64,000 nucleotides of DNA from contig OY986438.1 in the NCBI GenBank assembly GCA_963920525.1, forward strand, positions 46,662,288 to 46,726,287, given 5' to 3'. Both the position numbers and the translations under genes were made by a program. Source of the DNA: Dichetophora obliterata. Its lineage: Eukaryota; Arthropoda; Insecta; Diptera; Sciomyzidae. This document shows, one piece after another, positions 47,149-59,039 of this stretch (the first letter of the stretch is position 1; each line of letters begins with the position of its first letter). A model generated the notes under the pieces. That model searched no databases and was not told where the DNA came from. It was given only the letters and a program-made list of their open reading frames with translations.

Positions 47149-47794
47149 TGGCGTCCGTGCAACGCACAACTTGCAACGCGTTCTACTGATGGCGCGTACA
47201 CGATTACCCTGTATTTTGTGTCAAAAACAACAGCAACATCCAAAACATAAGCAAATAATAACGCGACAACATGCAAGCGAAGTACGAAGTTTCCATCTCT
47301 GTTGTTTTGACCCACAACAGTTGAATCCTCTGGCCTTGGCTTTAGCTCATTTTAGTGTCTCTGACTGCTTTCGTTTTGTTGAACGATTTCAATTTGTTGA
47401 TAACAACAAAATGTTGCATTTCTATTAGTGTTTGCAGTTGTTGTTGTTTATGTTGTTTTTGTGGCGCAGCAACATTTGCTCTCATATAAATGCAAATTTA
47501 TCTGTTGTCTTCAGTGACTCGGACCTGATTTGATCTTAAAATTGTGCTTTAATTTTAAACTAGCTGCAAGCTATTTATTTGTACAATTTTTGCTTGGCCC
47601 GTACGAAGCAGCCACTCACTTGTTGTCGTCTATTATGTTGTTGTGCAGCAAAAGCGTGTGAAATTTCTTTGATGCAGATTTTTGCATTCAGATTTGCTAT
47701 TATTTAATTGAAATTTGATTAATTCATTGCAGCAAAAGTAAAGTTAAATTTAATTTACTTATTTAATATTTTTTTTCTCCTTTTAACTCTACAG

Positions 47795-47872
47795 ATGAAT
47801 CAGACCTGCAAGGTCTGTGGGGAGCCAGCGGCAGGGTTTCACTTTGGAGCTTTTACTTGTGAAGGATGCAAG
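47795..47872 (+). CDS. knirps-family nuclear receptor, first coding exon (26 codons)
   Basis: ATG at 47795 opens [17 protein letters not shown] and the exon ends with the codons for CEGCK. This holds the first C4 zinc finger, including the P-box residues, of a knirps-type orphan receptor, a DNA-binding transcription factor without a ligand domain. The residues match Knirps and Knirps-like as I know them; Eagle has Leu at position 4 where this has Thr. A GTAAGA donor follows at 47873 in phase 0, at the intron position after CEGCK that is conserved in this family. A long pyrimidine tract ending in ACAG directly precedes the ATG, so an untranslated exon probably lies upstream. No SFFGR-type continuation appears before 64000, so the intron exceeds 16.1 kb. 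The long intron favours knrl; kni with an expanded intron is the alternative. Confidence 0.85.
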
Positions 47873-48589
47873 GTAAGATATATACAATTAAAATAACAAC
47901 ATTATATAAAAATTTTATATATAACTAATTTTATTATACTTTTACTTTTGAAAAGCCAGGCTTTTTCTAGTTTGGTTTGATATACAATTAAAATTACTTT
48001 TTTCAATTTCAAACTTTTTTAACCTTCACTCTTGAATTCTGCTGCACTGCCTCACTGCAATTATAACTAGAAATAAAAATCAAGCGTACTACTTTTTGGC
48101 AGCATAGCTGACTGCATTATGCTCAATTCGCTTGTTAAAGAAAAATTATTCAGTACTAAAACAATTGTTTACAACATTGTTATTTATGCTGTTGCATAAT
48201 GATGGCAGAGCAAAAACAAAACAAAATACTTTGTGCTGCAGCAGGTACTCTTAGCAGCATTATATATGAAAAACAGCCTACAACAACATTCCAAAATGCA
48301 ACTTCATCAATTGAAGCAGATCGTTTGCTATTGTTTGCTTTTAATAGCAATTTTAAGCGTAACTATTTTGAACTCATCTTCGTTTGATAAGGTCTATAAC
48401 AAGTTTTTGTATGCTGCGCCAGCTGTGTCTTATAGTAAAAATTTTCCATTAAACTATAAAAATATTTCAGCTCTGTTGAGTTTTTTATTGTAAAACAAAC
48501 AAAATTTTGAAGTGAAAATGAACGTTAAAATATTTTAAAATTAAAATTAATGCAATATAAGTTATAGTAAATTAGAATTAAATTAAGGT

Positions 48590-49017
48590 TAAGTATATTT
48601 TAATTCAAAGATTTAAGTTTTGTTATTCAATTATATTATTACTCATACGCCATGTTGTTCCTTGTTTTTAATAATACCCTGAGGCTTAAATCAGCGCAAA
48701 TGATTCATGATGAAACATTTTTGGCTGAGATTAATTGCATTATATGATCTTATATAAGATTATAAAGCAAATTTTTATCATGTTCATAGACACTTTACAG
48801 ATAAGGATGGATTATTTTTTTCATCCTTATCATTGGTTTTCGAATTCTACGTTTAAATCATAGAAAAACCCTCGTCGATAGCACATGGTTACGGTGAACT
48901 TATTTTCCCCTTCATTTTGTTTAGAGATAATTGGTTTTTATATAGCAGTTCACCGTGAAGTATGAGTGACATCTAATGTAAAGAATTCAATTTCAAATCA
49001 TATAAAAACATTGCTAA
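48590..49017. other. AT-rich intronic spacer
   Basis: The string ACTCATAC followed by a (G/T)(C/T)CA(C/T)G-like sequence occurs at about 48640, inverted at about 48955, and again at 49800 and 54215. It may mark a worn repeat. No gene. Confidence 0.3.
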
Positions 49018-49025
49018 CATCAAAT

Positions 49026-49738
49026 TAGGGTATGCAACTATTCGACATTATAAAAAAACCTGTCTCGAATAATACAATTTGTACAAAACCGGTTTCTAAA
49101 TTATTCAATCAGAAAAAAACCGGGAAACTGGTTATTTTTAAAATAATACCTTAAAAATAAAATACAATTTATGTGTTCAGCTTTTTGGCGGTTTTTGGCT
49201 TTATTTTTTATAAAATAAAAGACTGAAAAAACACGTTCACTTAAAGCAGATGTGGGACATATGGTTAACAATGCCTTAAACAAATAATCTAATTTTTCAG
49301 TTCTTTTTTTAAATTTTTCGAATATTTTAAAGTCTTTAATTAAGAAATATGGGTTAATTCCTTTAAACATTTCTTGGGAGCTTGACTGGTATATTTTTTG
49401 AAAATAAGGCATTTTTAAATAAAAATCTTGTTTAACTTACATTAAATACGCCAGCCGCTTGTAAAAGCTGTTTTAACAAAATGAAATAAAACCAGAGATA
49501 AAAAATGTTAGCAATGTTGGTGAAATGTCAAATCGCAGGTAGAAAATACAATAAAAATCAATCAAATACAGTCGATCAAATAAAATAAAAATTGGTTTAA
49601 AGACAATTTTATAATGCAGATTTATACATTTCTTGACTATTCGGTTTTCGAATTATTCGAAATTTGCGATTTTAACAAAAAACCGGGTTTTAAAAAAACC
49701 GAAATGCCGAATAATTCGAACCAGTTTTGTATACCCTA
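49026..49738 (-). mobile_element. hAT deletion derivative with perfect 8-bp target duplication
   Basis: CATCAAAT flanks both sides (49018-49025 and 49739-49746). The ends are TAGGGTATGCAA and (reverse complement) TAGGGTATACAA. At 713 bp it is too short for a whole transposase but keeps a coding remnant (49101-49412), so it is an internally deleted copy of an autonomous hAT element. Confidence 0.85.
49101..49412 (-). pseudogene. hAT transposase C-terminal dimerisation domain, truncated
   Basis: The 103-residue frame contains LLTICPTSALSERVFSVFYF and then NRQKAEHINCILFLRYY. The PTSALSERVFS block and the following EH-N-L-FL pattern are the signature of the hAT C-terminal dimerisation domain. 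The BED finger, the catalytic core and the insertion domain are missing, so it has no transposase activity. The frame has remained open through the domain. Confidence 0.75.
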
Positions 49739-50242
49739 CATCAAATATTCTTATAAAATCGCTTATACAAAACTCTTCTGACTGATTTTAATCAATTGAC
49801 ACTCATACATCACGGCGCAAACACATATCAAAATTACACTTTCAGCAAAATTCTGTGAAAAGAATTAGATTTTATATAATATTATTATTTGATTTTAAGC
49901 CAAGTTCCTTAAAAAAAATTTCGTATAAATAACACTGCCTTACAGTTAAAATAAATATTCAAAGCCACTATTTTTTTTTATGGATTATGGGCTGCCTTAC
50001 TCGAAAATCACATTATAAAATTTTTTATGGATAAGTTTTCGAGACACAAATTTTTGATTTTTTTCTCGGATATCAATCTATATCTCGAGTTAGAGGCGTT
50101 CAATAGTGACACACAAGGTACCATAGTAAAGACAATTAAATTTTCAACAATATTTTAAGCCATTACATTCCAATTCGTTCGATAGTTTAAGATAAGCCAA
50201 AATGTATGAAAAATCTTGAATTTTTCTACCAAAATTTTAATA

Positions 50243-51570
50243 TACAAGGTGGCGCAAAAATAACCTTGCGATGTTTTTTGGCTGTAATTTAAAAAAAAAA
50301 TTAAAAACTTTGATTCTTCTTGTGGATTATTTTTATTTGGTCTTTTAATTTTTTTAACATCAAGTCGAGAATATGATGTCATGTAAATGGCCGCCGCCAC
50401 AGTTGATTGTCATTTGAGCCCTTTTTATGGCATTTTTCATCACTTCGGTCAAAACTTCCGGCGATAGGTCCTCACATTCTTGACGGATATTGTCTTTAAG
50501 AGCTGCAAAAGTCTAAGGCTTGTTGACATAAACCCGCGACTTCAAAAAGCCCCACAAAAAGAAGTCTGGAGTGGTCAAATCAGGCGATCTTGCTGGCCAG
50601 TGCAAATCGCCAAAACGGGAGATTAGGCGCCCGGGAAATGCATCCTTCAGCATATCGGTTGTGGCACGTGCAGTGTGTGCCGTTGCACCATCCTGTTGGA
50701 ACCACATGTTTTCCAATCTCAATTCATCAAGTAGCGGCAAAAAGAACTCGTTGATCATTGTTCTGTAGCGCTCACCATTCACAGTAACCATTTGGCCCGC
50801 GACGTCTTCGAAGAAAAAAGGTCCGATGACTCCTCCAGCGAAAACAGCACACCATACAGTGACTTTGAGCGGGTGTAATGGCTCTTCGTGGGTTACATGC
50901 GGATTTTCAGTGCCCCAGAAGCGTAAATTTTGCTTATTTACGTACCCGCTAAGATGGAAATGGGCCTCATCACTCATGATTATTTTTGATGAAAAATCAT
51001 CTTCCTCTTGGTGGTGATTAAGGATGGCTTGAGCGTATGTTAGACGCGATTGGCGGTCAACAGCTAACAGCTGATGCACCGTCTGGACTTTGTACGGAAA
51101 CATCTTCAAAACATTGTACCAAAATTCGCTGTAAAGACCGTCGACCGATACCCATTTGCGTGGCACGTCGTCTGGTCGATGTCGACGGCGCTTCCATGAC
51201 ATCCTCGGCTACAGCAGCAATATTCTCTGCAGAACGGCTACTCCGGGGTCTGCCACGCCTGGCAGCATCTCGTGTTGTGCCAGTATCTTCGAGGCGAGCG
51301 GCTAAAAGTCGCAGTGTTTCACCAGTAGGCGTTGGACGGCCAGGAAATCTGCGACGAAATTCACGTTGTGCCAAAGTCACCGACCGATTATTGGTCAAAT
51401 AAATAGTCACCAATATTCCGCATTCTGGAGCAGTGTAGCGTAACATTGTTTATTAACGTGTATTTCGCTTGTGTTTACTACACAAATGTCAAAACAGAAC
51501 TGACATTAGGGGCCAATCGCAAAATTTGTAGCATTTTCTGATAGGAGGATTACTTTTGCGCCACCTTGTA
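50243..51570 (-). mobile_element. Tc1/mariner-superfamily transposon, 1328 bp
   Basis: The terminal repeats TACAAGGTGGCGCAAAAATA (left) and TACAAGGTGGCGCAAAAGTA (right, reverse complement) are flanked by TA on both sides (50241-50242 and 51571-51572), the target dinucleotide of this superfamily. It carries one broken transposase gene on the minus strand. Confidence 0.9.
50360..51446 (-). pseudogene. Tc1/mariner-type transposase, one frameshift and one stop
   Basis: Starting from ATG 51446, the N-terminal helix-turn-helix part reads MLRYTAPECGILVTIYL to SLQRI, then the frame shifts at about 51115-51130. The second frame carries the catalytic part: MSDEAHFHLSGYVNKQNLRFW, QQDGATAHTA and ARSPDLTTPDFFLWG. 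This is a D,D,D triad with 36 residues between the last two aspartates. A TAG at 50513-50515 cuts off the last 50 or so residues, which remain readable (TFAALKDNIRQ to HDIIFST, stop at 50360). With one frameshift and one nonsense codon over about 360 codons, the copy is dead but not ancient. Confidence 0.88.
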
Positions 51571-51920
51571 TAATTCATTCTATCATCATGCAAAATTATT
51601 TATATTTTACGTATAAGCCACAAAGAGCAAAAGAGTTATTGATGAAGAAAATCTATGAGCAATTGAGTGATGTTATCAAAATTCAATTCTTACTCTATTT
51701 TTGTATTTATACCTTACAGCTGAACTGGTAAAAGTATATTTACTTTGTAAAAACTTTTTTAAGGGCCAGAAAGAGTCATGGCCTGTAAAATAAAGTATAT
51801 ATATTCTTAATCAGAATCCTCCACTGAGTAATTAGTTATTCATGGACATTAATTTTTCGACGCGAGGGATAGATCACCCGGCAGACCACGTGGGTTAAGA
51901 AGCCACTATACATAAAAAGT

Positions 51921-52918
51921 AGTGTCCGACCGACCAGAATTTTGGCCGAAACCGAATATTCATCCATTTTATTATATTCGATCGAAACCAAAACTGGTTA
52001 TTAAATATGAATATTTAAGTTTTTACAAATAAAATTTTTTATTAAAAGGAAACATAAGTACTTTCATGGACATAACAAAAAAATTTTATATAAAAAAAAA
52101 TATTATTTGAATAATGAAGTTTATAATAATTAATTGCAGTTTACTATAATACTAAAAGAGATAATTTTTTTTCTTTATTTTTTATTAAACACTTCTGTAT
52201 ACAGTCAAAATAGTATGCACCTACAATATACATTTTTAAAGAACTACAAAACAAAGTATTTTTGTGTTTTTTAAAGGTTTAGTTTTATAAAAATAGAAAT
52301 ATTTCGTTTTCTTTTTCTTTATTCCACACACACAGAACTCGTTCGGAAGTTTAATTATCAATTTTTTACGTAATTAAAAATTTTGATGTCAATTGCAATA
52401 GAGATGATAAAATCGAAAACGTTAGTATCGAACGCATAAAATTGACCAACATGTTTTGCGTTAATACGATAAATCAAATTATAGATGAATTCATAATTTT
52501 TGTTATTTTTTTTTTAATCAAACCAAATTTAGATAATTGAATTGAAAAACTGATGCAAGAAATTTGTACCAAAAGTTTCGGCTAGTTTTGGCTATTCGGC
52601 CATATTGAGGCCTTTATTTCTTTAATTAAAAGGGCTGCTAATATTCATCCTAGGTAATTAATTTATGAAAAAGCTATTAATATAAGAAGAGAGGTTTGAT
52701 TTAATCCGCCCAATCTCACTGCAATTGCTCTAGAAACAGCACATGAGGCCTCAATTTGGCTGAATAGCCGAAACTAGCCGAAACTTTTGGTAAAAATTTC
52801 TAGCATCAGTTTTTTAATTCAAATATCTAAGTTTGGTTTAATACAAATATTTACAACACAAAAAAGGCCAAAACTGTCAGTAACCGTAACCGAAACCGAA
52901 TATTCGGTCGGAGACTAG
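51921..52918. mobile_element. hAT-type non-autonomous element, about 1 kb
   Basis: TAAAAAGT flanks both sides (51913-51920 and 52919-52926). The ends AGTGTCCGACCGA and (reverse complement) CTAGTCTCCGACCGA run into CGAAACCGAATATTC repeats. A second inverted pair of about 100 bp inside (AAAAGTTTCGGCTAGTTTTG near 52568 and its mirror near 52770) brackets a small centre. Non-coding. Mismatch of one or two bases at the very ends leaves the boundary slightly uncertain. Confidence 0.7.
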
Positions 52919-53045
52919 TAAAAAGTATTCAAAAGAACTGACAGCAGCAGCCAGAAATCACACACGATTACTTCTTTCTAATTTAATTTTTTAAACGGGA
53001 ATCCTTTTCTTTATTCTTAAAAGTTGATTACGACCATGGTAAAAT

Positions 53046-53408
53046 TTTGAGGTAGGGCCGACTTGCTTAGTACCCTCACGCGTCAACGAAGATTGGAAAA
53101 CGAAAAAGTTGAATAGTTGTCAAAATGACGCAGTTCGTAGAAACGTGAAATAAAATATGTTTCAATAAGTTTTCAAATTGTAAAAAGTGCGGAGACGTGT
53201 GTTAAGTCTGTGTTAATTTGATTGAAAGTATTGTTAAAACAGTGTAAATAAAACTATGAACTGCCGAGGAAGCGTTCAATTTGCAAAAAAGTAATAATAA
53301 AGTTTAACCTAAAATCAACTGCGAAACACGAACATAAAGATCTCGATATGAACAGCTGATTCTCTGCTTTCTACTTCATTGTTCTCCGAGTTGGCCCTAC
53401 CTCATAAC
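53046..53408. mobile_element. MITE with TGAGGTAGGGCC ends
   Basis: TGAGGTAGGGCCGACTTG at the left is mirrored at the right (reverse complement TGAGGTAGGGCCAACTCG). About 330 bp of non-coding sequence lies between. The target duplication is not clear. Confidence 0.65.
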
Positions 53409-55479
53409 TCTGCCATACGTTCAACAGTTATTAACATTTCTTAGAGCGAATTCTGCGTACAGCAGACAAAGACGATATTTGGCAAGAAGATCGATGTTTC
53501 TCGTATATTTTGGCCCATTATAACTAAAAAACTGAGCCAATTGGATAAGAATGTTAAAAATGGTTGTTAAAAATTTGTTATCCGTTGATTTTTTATCTAG
53601 TACGACCAAATTGGATATCTTTAACTCAAAAAATGACAGGATATAAATACTGAATTTAAAAATATTGAATTTTGATGCCATCACTTAATTGCTCGAAACT
53701 CAGGTATTTATCCATAGATTTTCTTCATCAATAACTTATTAGCTTATTAAAAACGTGGTTGATATGTAAATTATTTTGTTATTTTTTTTTTGTAATATTT
53801 TGTCTAATTTTGCATTGCTATAGAATGAATTATAGATTTAAATATTAGCTAAAAACGCTTAAACTATCGAACGAATTGAAAAAAAAATGGTTCAAACTAT
53901 TCTTGAAATTGAATAAAATTTATAATGGTATATTGTGTGACTCCATTGGATGATTTAACTCGAGATATAGTCTGATATGTGAAGCTACCTCCGAAAAAAT
54001 AAAAAGAAAAGGAAAAATTCATACTTCGTAATCCTATCCATAAAAGAATTTTTTAATGTGATTTTTGAGTTAAGCAGAACATAAGTCATAAGAAAAAATA
54101 GTCGCATTGAATGTACATACATTTTTGCTTTTTTGTAAACCAGTTTAATTTAATTTCATATGAAAATTTGATTTCATGTAAAATTTTAAATTAAATTCCT
54201 ACAAATAATAACACTCATACGCCACGGTAAATTTTCACATACACATAATAATATTATTAATATGAAATTTAGGGAAAAATAAATTCACCATACCTATATG
54301 CCTCCGAATAATTATTTTTTTAGAATTTGACGCAGATTACGAATTTGACGCAGATTCCAGGAATAAGAATTAATTTGCTCTAACATTTACATACTTATCT
54401 ATGGACTTCAAGATCTGAAGTTGCAAAATTACATAAGCTCAATAAATTAAAACCTTGATTCAGGTTTCCTTGAAGTAATTTTATTTTGACACATAACTGG
54501 GGTTTAAATATACGTTCTGAAGATATTTTCACACACACTTCATACAAGTCTTACTCCACACTTATTTTCATGTATTTTGGAGACTGTAATAAGAATAACT
54601 GCTAAGAAAACTAATAACTACCAAATATTATAGTGGAATAAGAAACGGATCCTCCAGAATAAGTTCTCGAAATAAAACTAAGACAAAATGTCGAAATTAT
54701 GTTACTGATTTTTGGGTTCAGTATGAAAAAATTTCTAATAAGTTATTTATGATGCCTAAACGATTTAACAGACTTTACGTATTAGAAAAGGGATATTAGA
54801 AAGAAGTTTTATACTATTTTACATAAATAAATAAATTTATACTGGATACAAACATCGCCTAAAAGAACAAAAAAATATTTTCAAAAAATTTCTCCCCAAA
54901 TAAACGAATGAATTTTATATTAAACTTAATTTTTTTAAACAATTTAAGTCCTTGCAAATTCAATTTACACTGTTCAATTCAATTTAAAGTTATCGAACTA
55001 CTACACACTCTCTTGAATTAAAAATATTTGAAAACTTTATACATTTATTAATTTTTATATATTTCTTCGATTTTGTTTATTATAATTTTATTATACTTTC
55101 AAACACAATATATATTTTAACTCTAAGAGACAAAGTTTTCCTGAAGTATAGAGTCTTAATTGTTTAAATTCCAGTTATATTTGAATTTATGATTAGCTGG
55201 CTTCAGATATGACTCAGTAATTATTTTTGCATCTTTATATATTCATACGAAAGCTAAAATAATGAATTTTTATGTATGTTTAAGCCATATTTAGTTTTGT
55301 CAATCAAAATTATTCAAATAAGTAACTGCTTTGACTCAAAATATAAAAGATTAACGAACTGCACTAAACTTGGTAATATTTAAAAAAGTTTGGTAATGGT
55401 CAATAAGTATTGTTAAATAGACGCCAACTGAATGTATTTTGTTAATTTAACTTAACTCTTTTTTAGTTGACTTAACTCT

Positions 55480-55496
55480 TAACACGTTGCCTGAAG
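55480..55496 (+). repeat. 17-nt intronic repeat TAACACGTTGCCTGAAG, copy 1
   Basis: Exact match to 56765-56781, in the same orientation. The sequence following (a purine then A-rich) is only loosely similar. Confidence 0.6.
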
Positions 55497-56764
55497 TACA
55501 AAAACTAAATATTTTTTTTAAGTTGTTTCTGGAGGAGTTGCTAAGGTGCCAGGAAATTTAGTTGACCCAAATATTTTGCGAAATAGGGATGCAATATTTT
55601 AATCAAAGAAATCCAATGCCTTTTCCTTGAAAACCTCAATTTCCTACCGCTTTTCAAATAAGCTTAAAACGAATAACCTTTCAAAAAATCAAAAAAAGAG
55701 TTACTCCATTTGAATTGCTTCACGTTAATGTTTTAAACTTATTCGTCAAATTATTGCAAAAGCATGAATAATTTTATGCATTCAAAAAATACAAACACCA
55801 CAAAACATTGCCAAAGCCAAGAGCATGAATCATGCTGCTGTTATTCGCTGCAGTTATTGCTTGGTATCGTATTAAGTCCACCTACAACCACAACAAACGT
55901 GCAACAATCAATTCAGCAGAGCAAACAAACAATTTAATTCAATGCTTGCAAGAACAAAACAGAAAAAAAAACAATACAAAACAATAAAAATTCTAAATGA
56001 ACAACACAAGAACAACAAGATTTCAGTTTAATAGCAATATTAAATCACAGCCAAAAGCAGGCAGCGATGTTAAAAGCACAAAAGCAGCGAAGTGAAGACG
56101 AATACCAACTCAGCTAAGCAGCAACAACAACAACTACGAAAATTGTCTTGGAGAACAATACGTACGATTTTTAAGGTTAATTGGGCATCAAGATTACTAG
56201 GTCGGAAATGCTGGTTTTGTTGTTGCTTTTGATGTTGTTGTTCGCTTTTTGGATTTGATTTCGTTTTCATTTGAAAGGTTCTATGATTTTTTTTCGATTT
56301 TTTTTCTTGTTGCTTACGTTTTTTGTGTATGTAATGATTATAATGATCAAATTGTTGTTATTTTTTGTTGTTGTTGTGTTAAGCTTGTAGTTGCTATAAT
56401 TTACTAGGGTTAAGTAGTGAATTACAAGATTCACTTTTTACAAACAAACAAACAGACAAACAACAGCGGATTTAATGTTGATGTTGGCGATGCACCCAAA
56501 AAATTGCAGCACCAACAACTCAAAACAATGGCAACAAATTATTTAACCTACTAAAGGTTTTTTCTCTTCACTGGCAGATATTCCTTTAAGCTTCGCTGAT
56601 TTTCTTCTCCGCTGCTGCCGCTTCTGCTGCTGCCTCTATGATGTTTGTTTAACAACGCGTTGTTTGTCCAAGCGGCAGCTTAAAGACCATCCTTAACTAG
56701 CAACTCAAGCAATCAATGTTAAATGATAGCAAAGGGAATGGCAACTATTTTGTTGCTGCCAAAC

Positions 56765-56781
56765 TAACACGTTGCCTGAAG
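56765..56781 (+). repeat. 17-nt intronic repeat TAACACGTTGCCTGAAG, copy 2
   Basis: Exact match to 55480-55496. It lies 1.29 kb downstream in otherwise unrelated sequence and contains the E-box-like CACGTTG. Confidence 0.6.
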
Positions 56782-57565
56782 CTAGAAAAAAAAATTGCTT
56801 TTTAAGACTGTGAATTGCATTTAAATCAATTAAGTGTATGCTGCGCTATGGTTTGTTTTTTTTATGTTTGCTTCTTTTAAACTTTGACATTCCTGCTGTT
56901 ACCCAGTCAGTTTATTTGTTGCTTGATTTTTTATTGGCTGTTGTTACTTCTATTTAAATCACTTAACAATAAAAGCTTGTTGCTTGCTTTGCTAACCTTG
57001 TTGTTAGTGAAGCCGTCGCTGCTGCTGGCTCATAAATTTGTTGACCTTCTCATAATTTTAGCTTAAACTGCACTAAATTCCGCTGCTAAATAGCCTTTAA
57101 TCTGCTGTTCTTCATCTTCTTCTTTTGCGGTTTAATTTATGCCATTCTTTAGCAAATCGTGCAGCAATTATTTGTGGTTTCTTCTTGTTTCTTGTTGTTG
57201 TTGTTTTTTTATTACTTTTATGTATCAACGAAAACATTAAGATTTCATCGTTTTGTTGATTAGTTACTTGATCGTGTTCCAATTCTTGTCATATTTTTAA
57301 AATTATTCCTTAACATTTTATCGCGTAGCTTTACTTGATTTTATTGCCTTTTATGGCAGGCTTTATTTTTTTTATTTCTATTAAATGCTAATTTGCTGAC
57401 TTTGAAAATTTTATTGCCTGCGCTGTGTGGCGAATTAGTGCGAAATATTTTATACCTATGAAAGCATTCGTATTGTTTTTGTGCGCTGTATTTTTTGCTA
57501 GATATTCAGAAGGATGAAATATTTTTTGCTAAAGGTATTTACAGATAATGTTCATCATTTAAAGA

Positions 57566-57591
57566 ACGAAAAACTTAAGCAACTCGAACTT
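57566..57591 (+). repeat. dispersed motif, copy 5
   Basis: AACTTAAGCAACTCGAACTT: matches the consensus with AAACTT for GACTT and two extra bases before GAACTT. It lies in the receptor intron, downstream of the exon. Confidence 0.5.
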
Positions 57592-57673
57592 TAACAGTAT
57601 CAAATTTTTTTTCTCATTGCTAGGTAACGATGTTTTATGGAAAAGTTATTATAAAATTTTATTTATATTATTA

Positions 57674-58163
57674 CTAGCAGGCCACTGTTGTGCGCGGCTT
57701 TGCCACGGACGTTTTTTTTTTTTTTGTTGATCTCCTTGACGCCTTAAAGACGTGACAATTATTTCACACATGTGCTAATGTTTACCTAATTTTGATTTTG
57801 ACTAAGTTTTATGTGATACGGTTAGTTTTGCGACATCCGACTTAGTGATGCGATATGGCATCTTCATGCTTATTGTGTTAAAACAATACATATCAGAGCA
57901 ATATGGAGTTTATTGAAACTGTCGCAACACAATCGGGTGAAAGGACAATAAATAAGCAAAGCGCGGCAGCTGGAATGATTTCTTAAGAAACTTAATACAT
58001 TAATTAAATATAATTATTATTAAAATTTCGAAAGAAAAACACCCCTAAATAAATCTGTAACACAAATATGATATTTAAAAATTTTTCCATAAAAATCGGC
58101 CCAGTAATTTTTGTGTAAAGTGGTAACTTTAAATTTTTACTTCAATTATATATAAAAGTATAA
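57674..58163 (-). mobile_element. non-autonomous Helitron, about 490 bp
   Basis: On the minus strand, the 5' end near 58163 reads T(T/C)TATACTTTTATATATAAT, then GAAGT, GTTACC and TACTGGGCCGATTT, the 5' signature shared with the fragment at 23671. The 3' end reads GCCGCGCACAACAGTGGCCTG and then CTAG before T (57674-57677), with a short hairpin (GCC...GGC) just upstream. No terminal inverted repeats or target duplication are present, as expected. Non-coding. Confidence 0.7.
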
Positions 58164-59030
58164 ATTTACCGACTTAGAGGCGGTAATCGAGGGCTTGGCA
58201 ACATTTTTTTCCTACACCATCTCGTATCCGAAAAAATTCTACAATCGGCCCAGTAGTCAATTTTCAACATTTCTAAAAAAAAGGGAATAGCTTAAGTTCG
58301 ACTGCGCCCATTCCAACTAGAAATTAAATTTCAAAATTTAAGTCTTGTGCGACCAAAGCCATCTGAAATATAGCATTTTTATTGATCAATTTTTTTTTAC
58401 AAACCATCCTCATAGTCGCTTATGACTACATCTGCATACAACGAATACCATTTCATTTTTAATACTCCAAACTTTATGTGGTCTAAATAAGCATATAGTA
58501 TATAGAAAAAAAGAAAATTAGTGTATAGAACAAAATATAAAAAAGTTTTTTTATTCAGTATTTTTGATCTGGGTTTTTTCTATGTGCAAGGTTTCTTACA
58601 CATAGAACACAATAGAATACGAAACTTGTCACTAAAATGTTATATAGCACAAAATCAATGCCTCATATCTCGAAAACTATAAAAGATAGCAGCTACCTGG
58701 TTACACAGATCGACAGATCTTGAAAAATTTGCCTAAAAATCAGTCTTATATTATTTTTTTCAATTTTGTGATATAGAACACAATAACTTGCGAACGACGA
58801 TTTGAAGAAACCTGATGGTATTTTTGGCTAAAGGCTTTCCTGGTATCGTAGGATGGGTTAGGAAACTCGAAGATTTTATTGAAAGAGATTTTTCTACGTT
58901 ATTATTTGTTTGTCAGGGCATTTTGTTTGTGGGCATTCACCGTCTATGAAACAAAAACATCTTCTTGGTTGGCACAAAATTGTTCATTGCTGTCTGTTTC
59001 AAACTTATCCTCAATATCCCATGTAGTAGG
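58164..59030. other. unassigned repetitive-looking intronic DNA
   Basis: Strings such as ATATAGAACACAATA recur on both strands (58610, 58775) and hint at an old transposon, but I could not find paired ends or a gene. Confidence 0.3.
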
Positions 59031-59039
59031 AAATGATTT

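Larger units (their letters stand above)
49964..54104. mobile_element. large inverted-repeat (foldback) element, interrupted by three insertions
   Basis: The left arm (49964-50240, continuing 51575-51720) and the right arm (53660-54104) are mirror images. ATTCGTTCGATAGTTTAAG, TATATCTCGAGTTA, AAAATCACATTA, TTATGGATA, and GTTATTGATGAAGAAAATCT (51634 against about 53720) all pair in inverted order. Removing the insertions (50243-51570, 51921-52918, 53046-53408) leaves about 1.45 kb with arms of several hundred bp. Non-coding. The arms are diverged, so it is older than its guests. Confidence 0.75.
54105..57660. other. intronic block, transposon-poor in its second half
   Basis: From about 55700 the texture becomes CAA/TTG- and CTG-rich as in the other transposon-poor blocks. 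TAACACGTTGCCTGAAG occurs twice (55480-55496 and 56765-56781), and a copy of the dispersed motif lies at 57566. No exon is seen. Confidence 0.4.
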
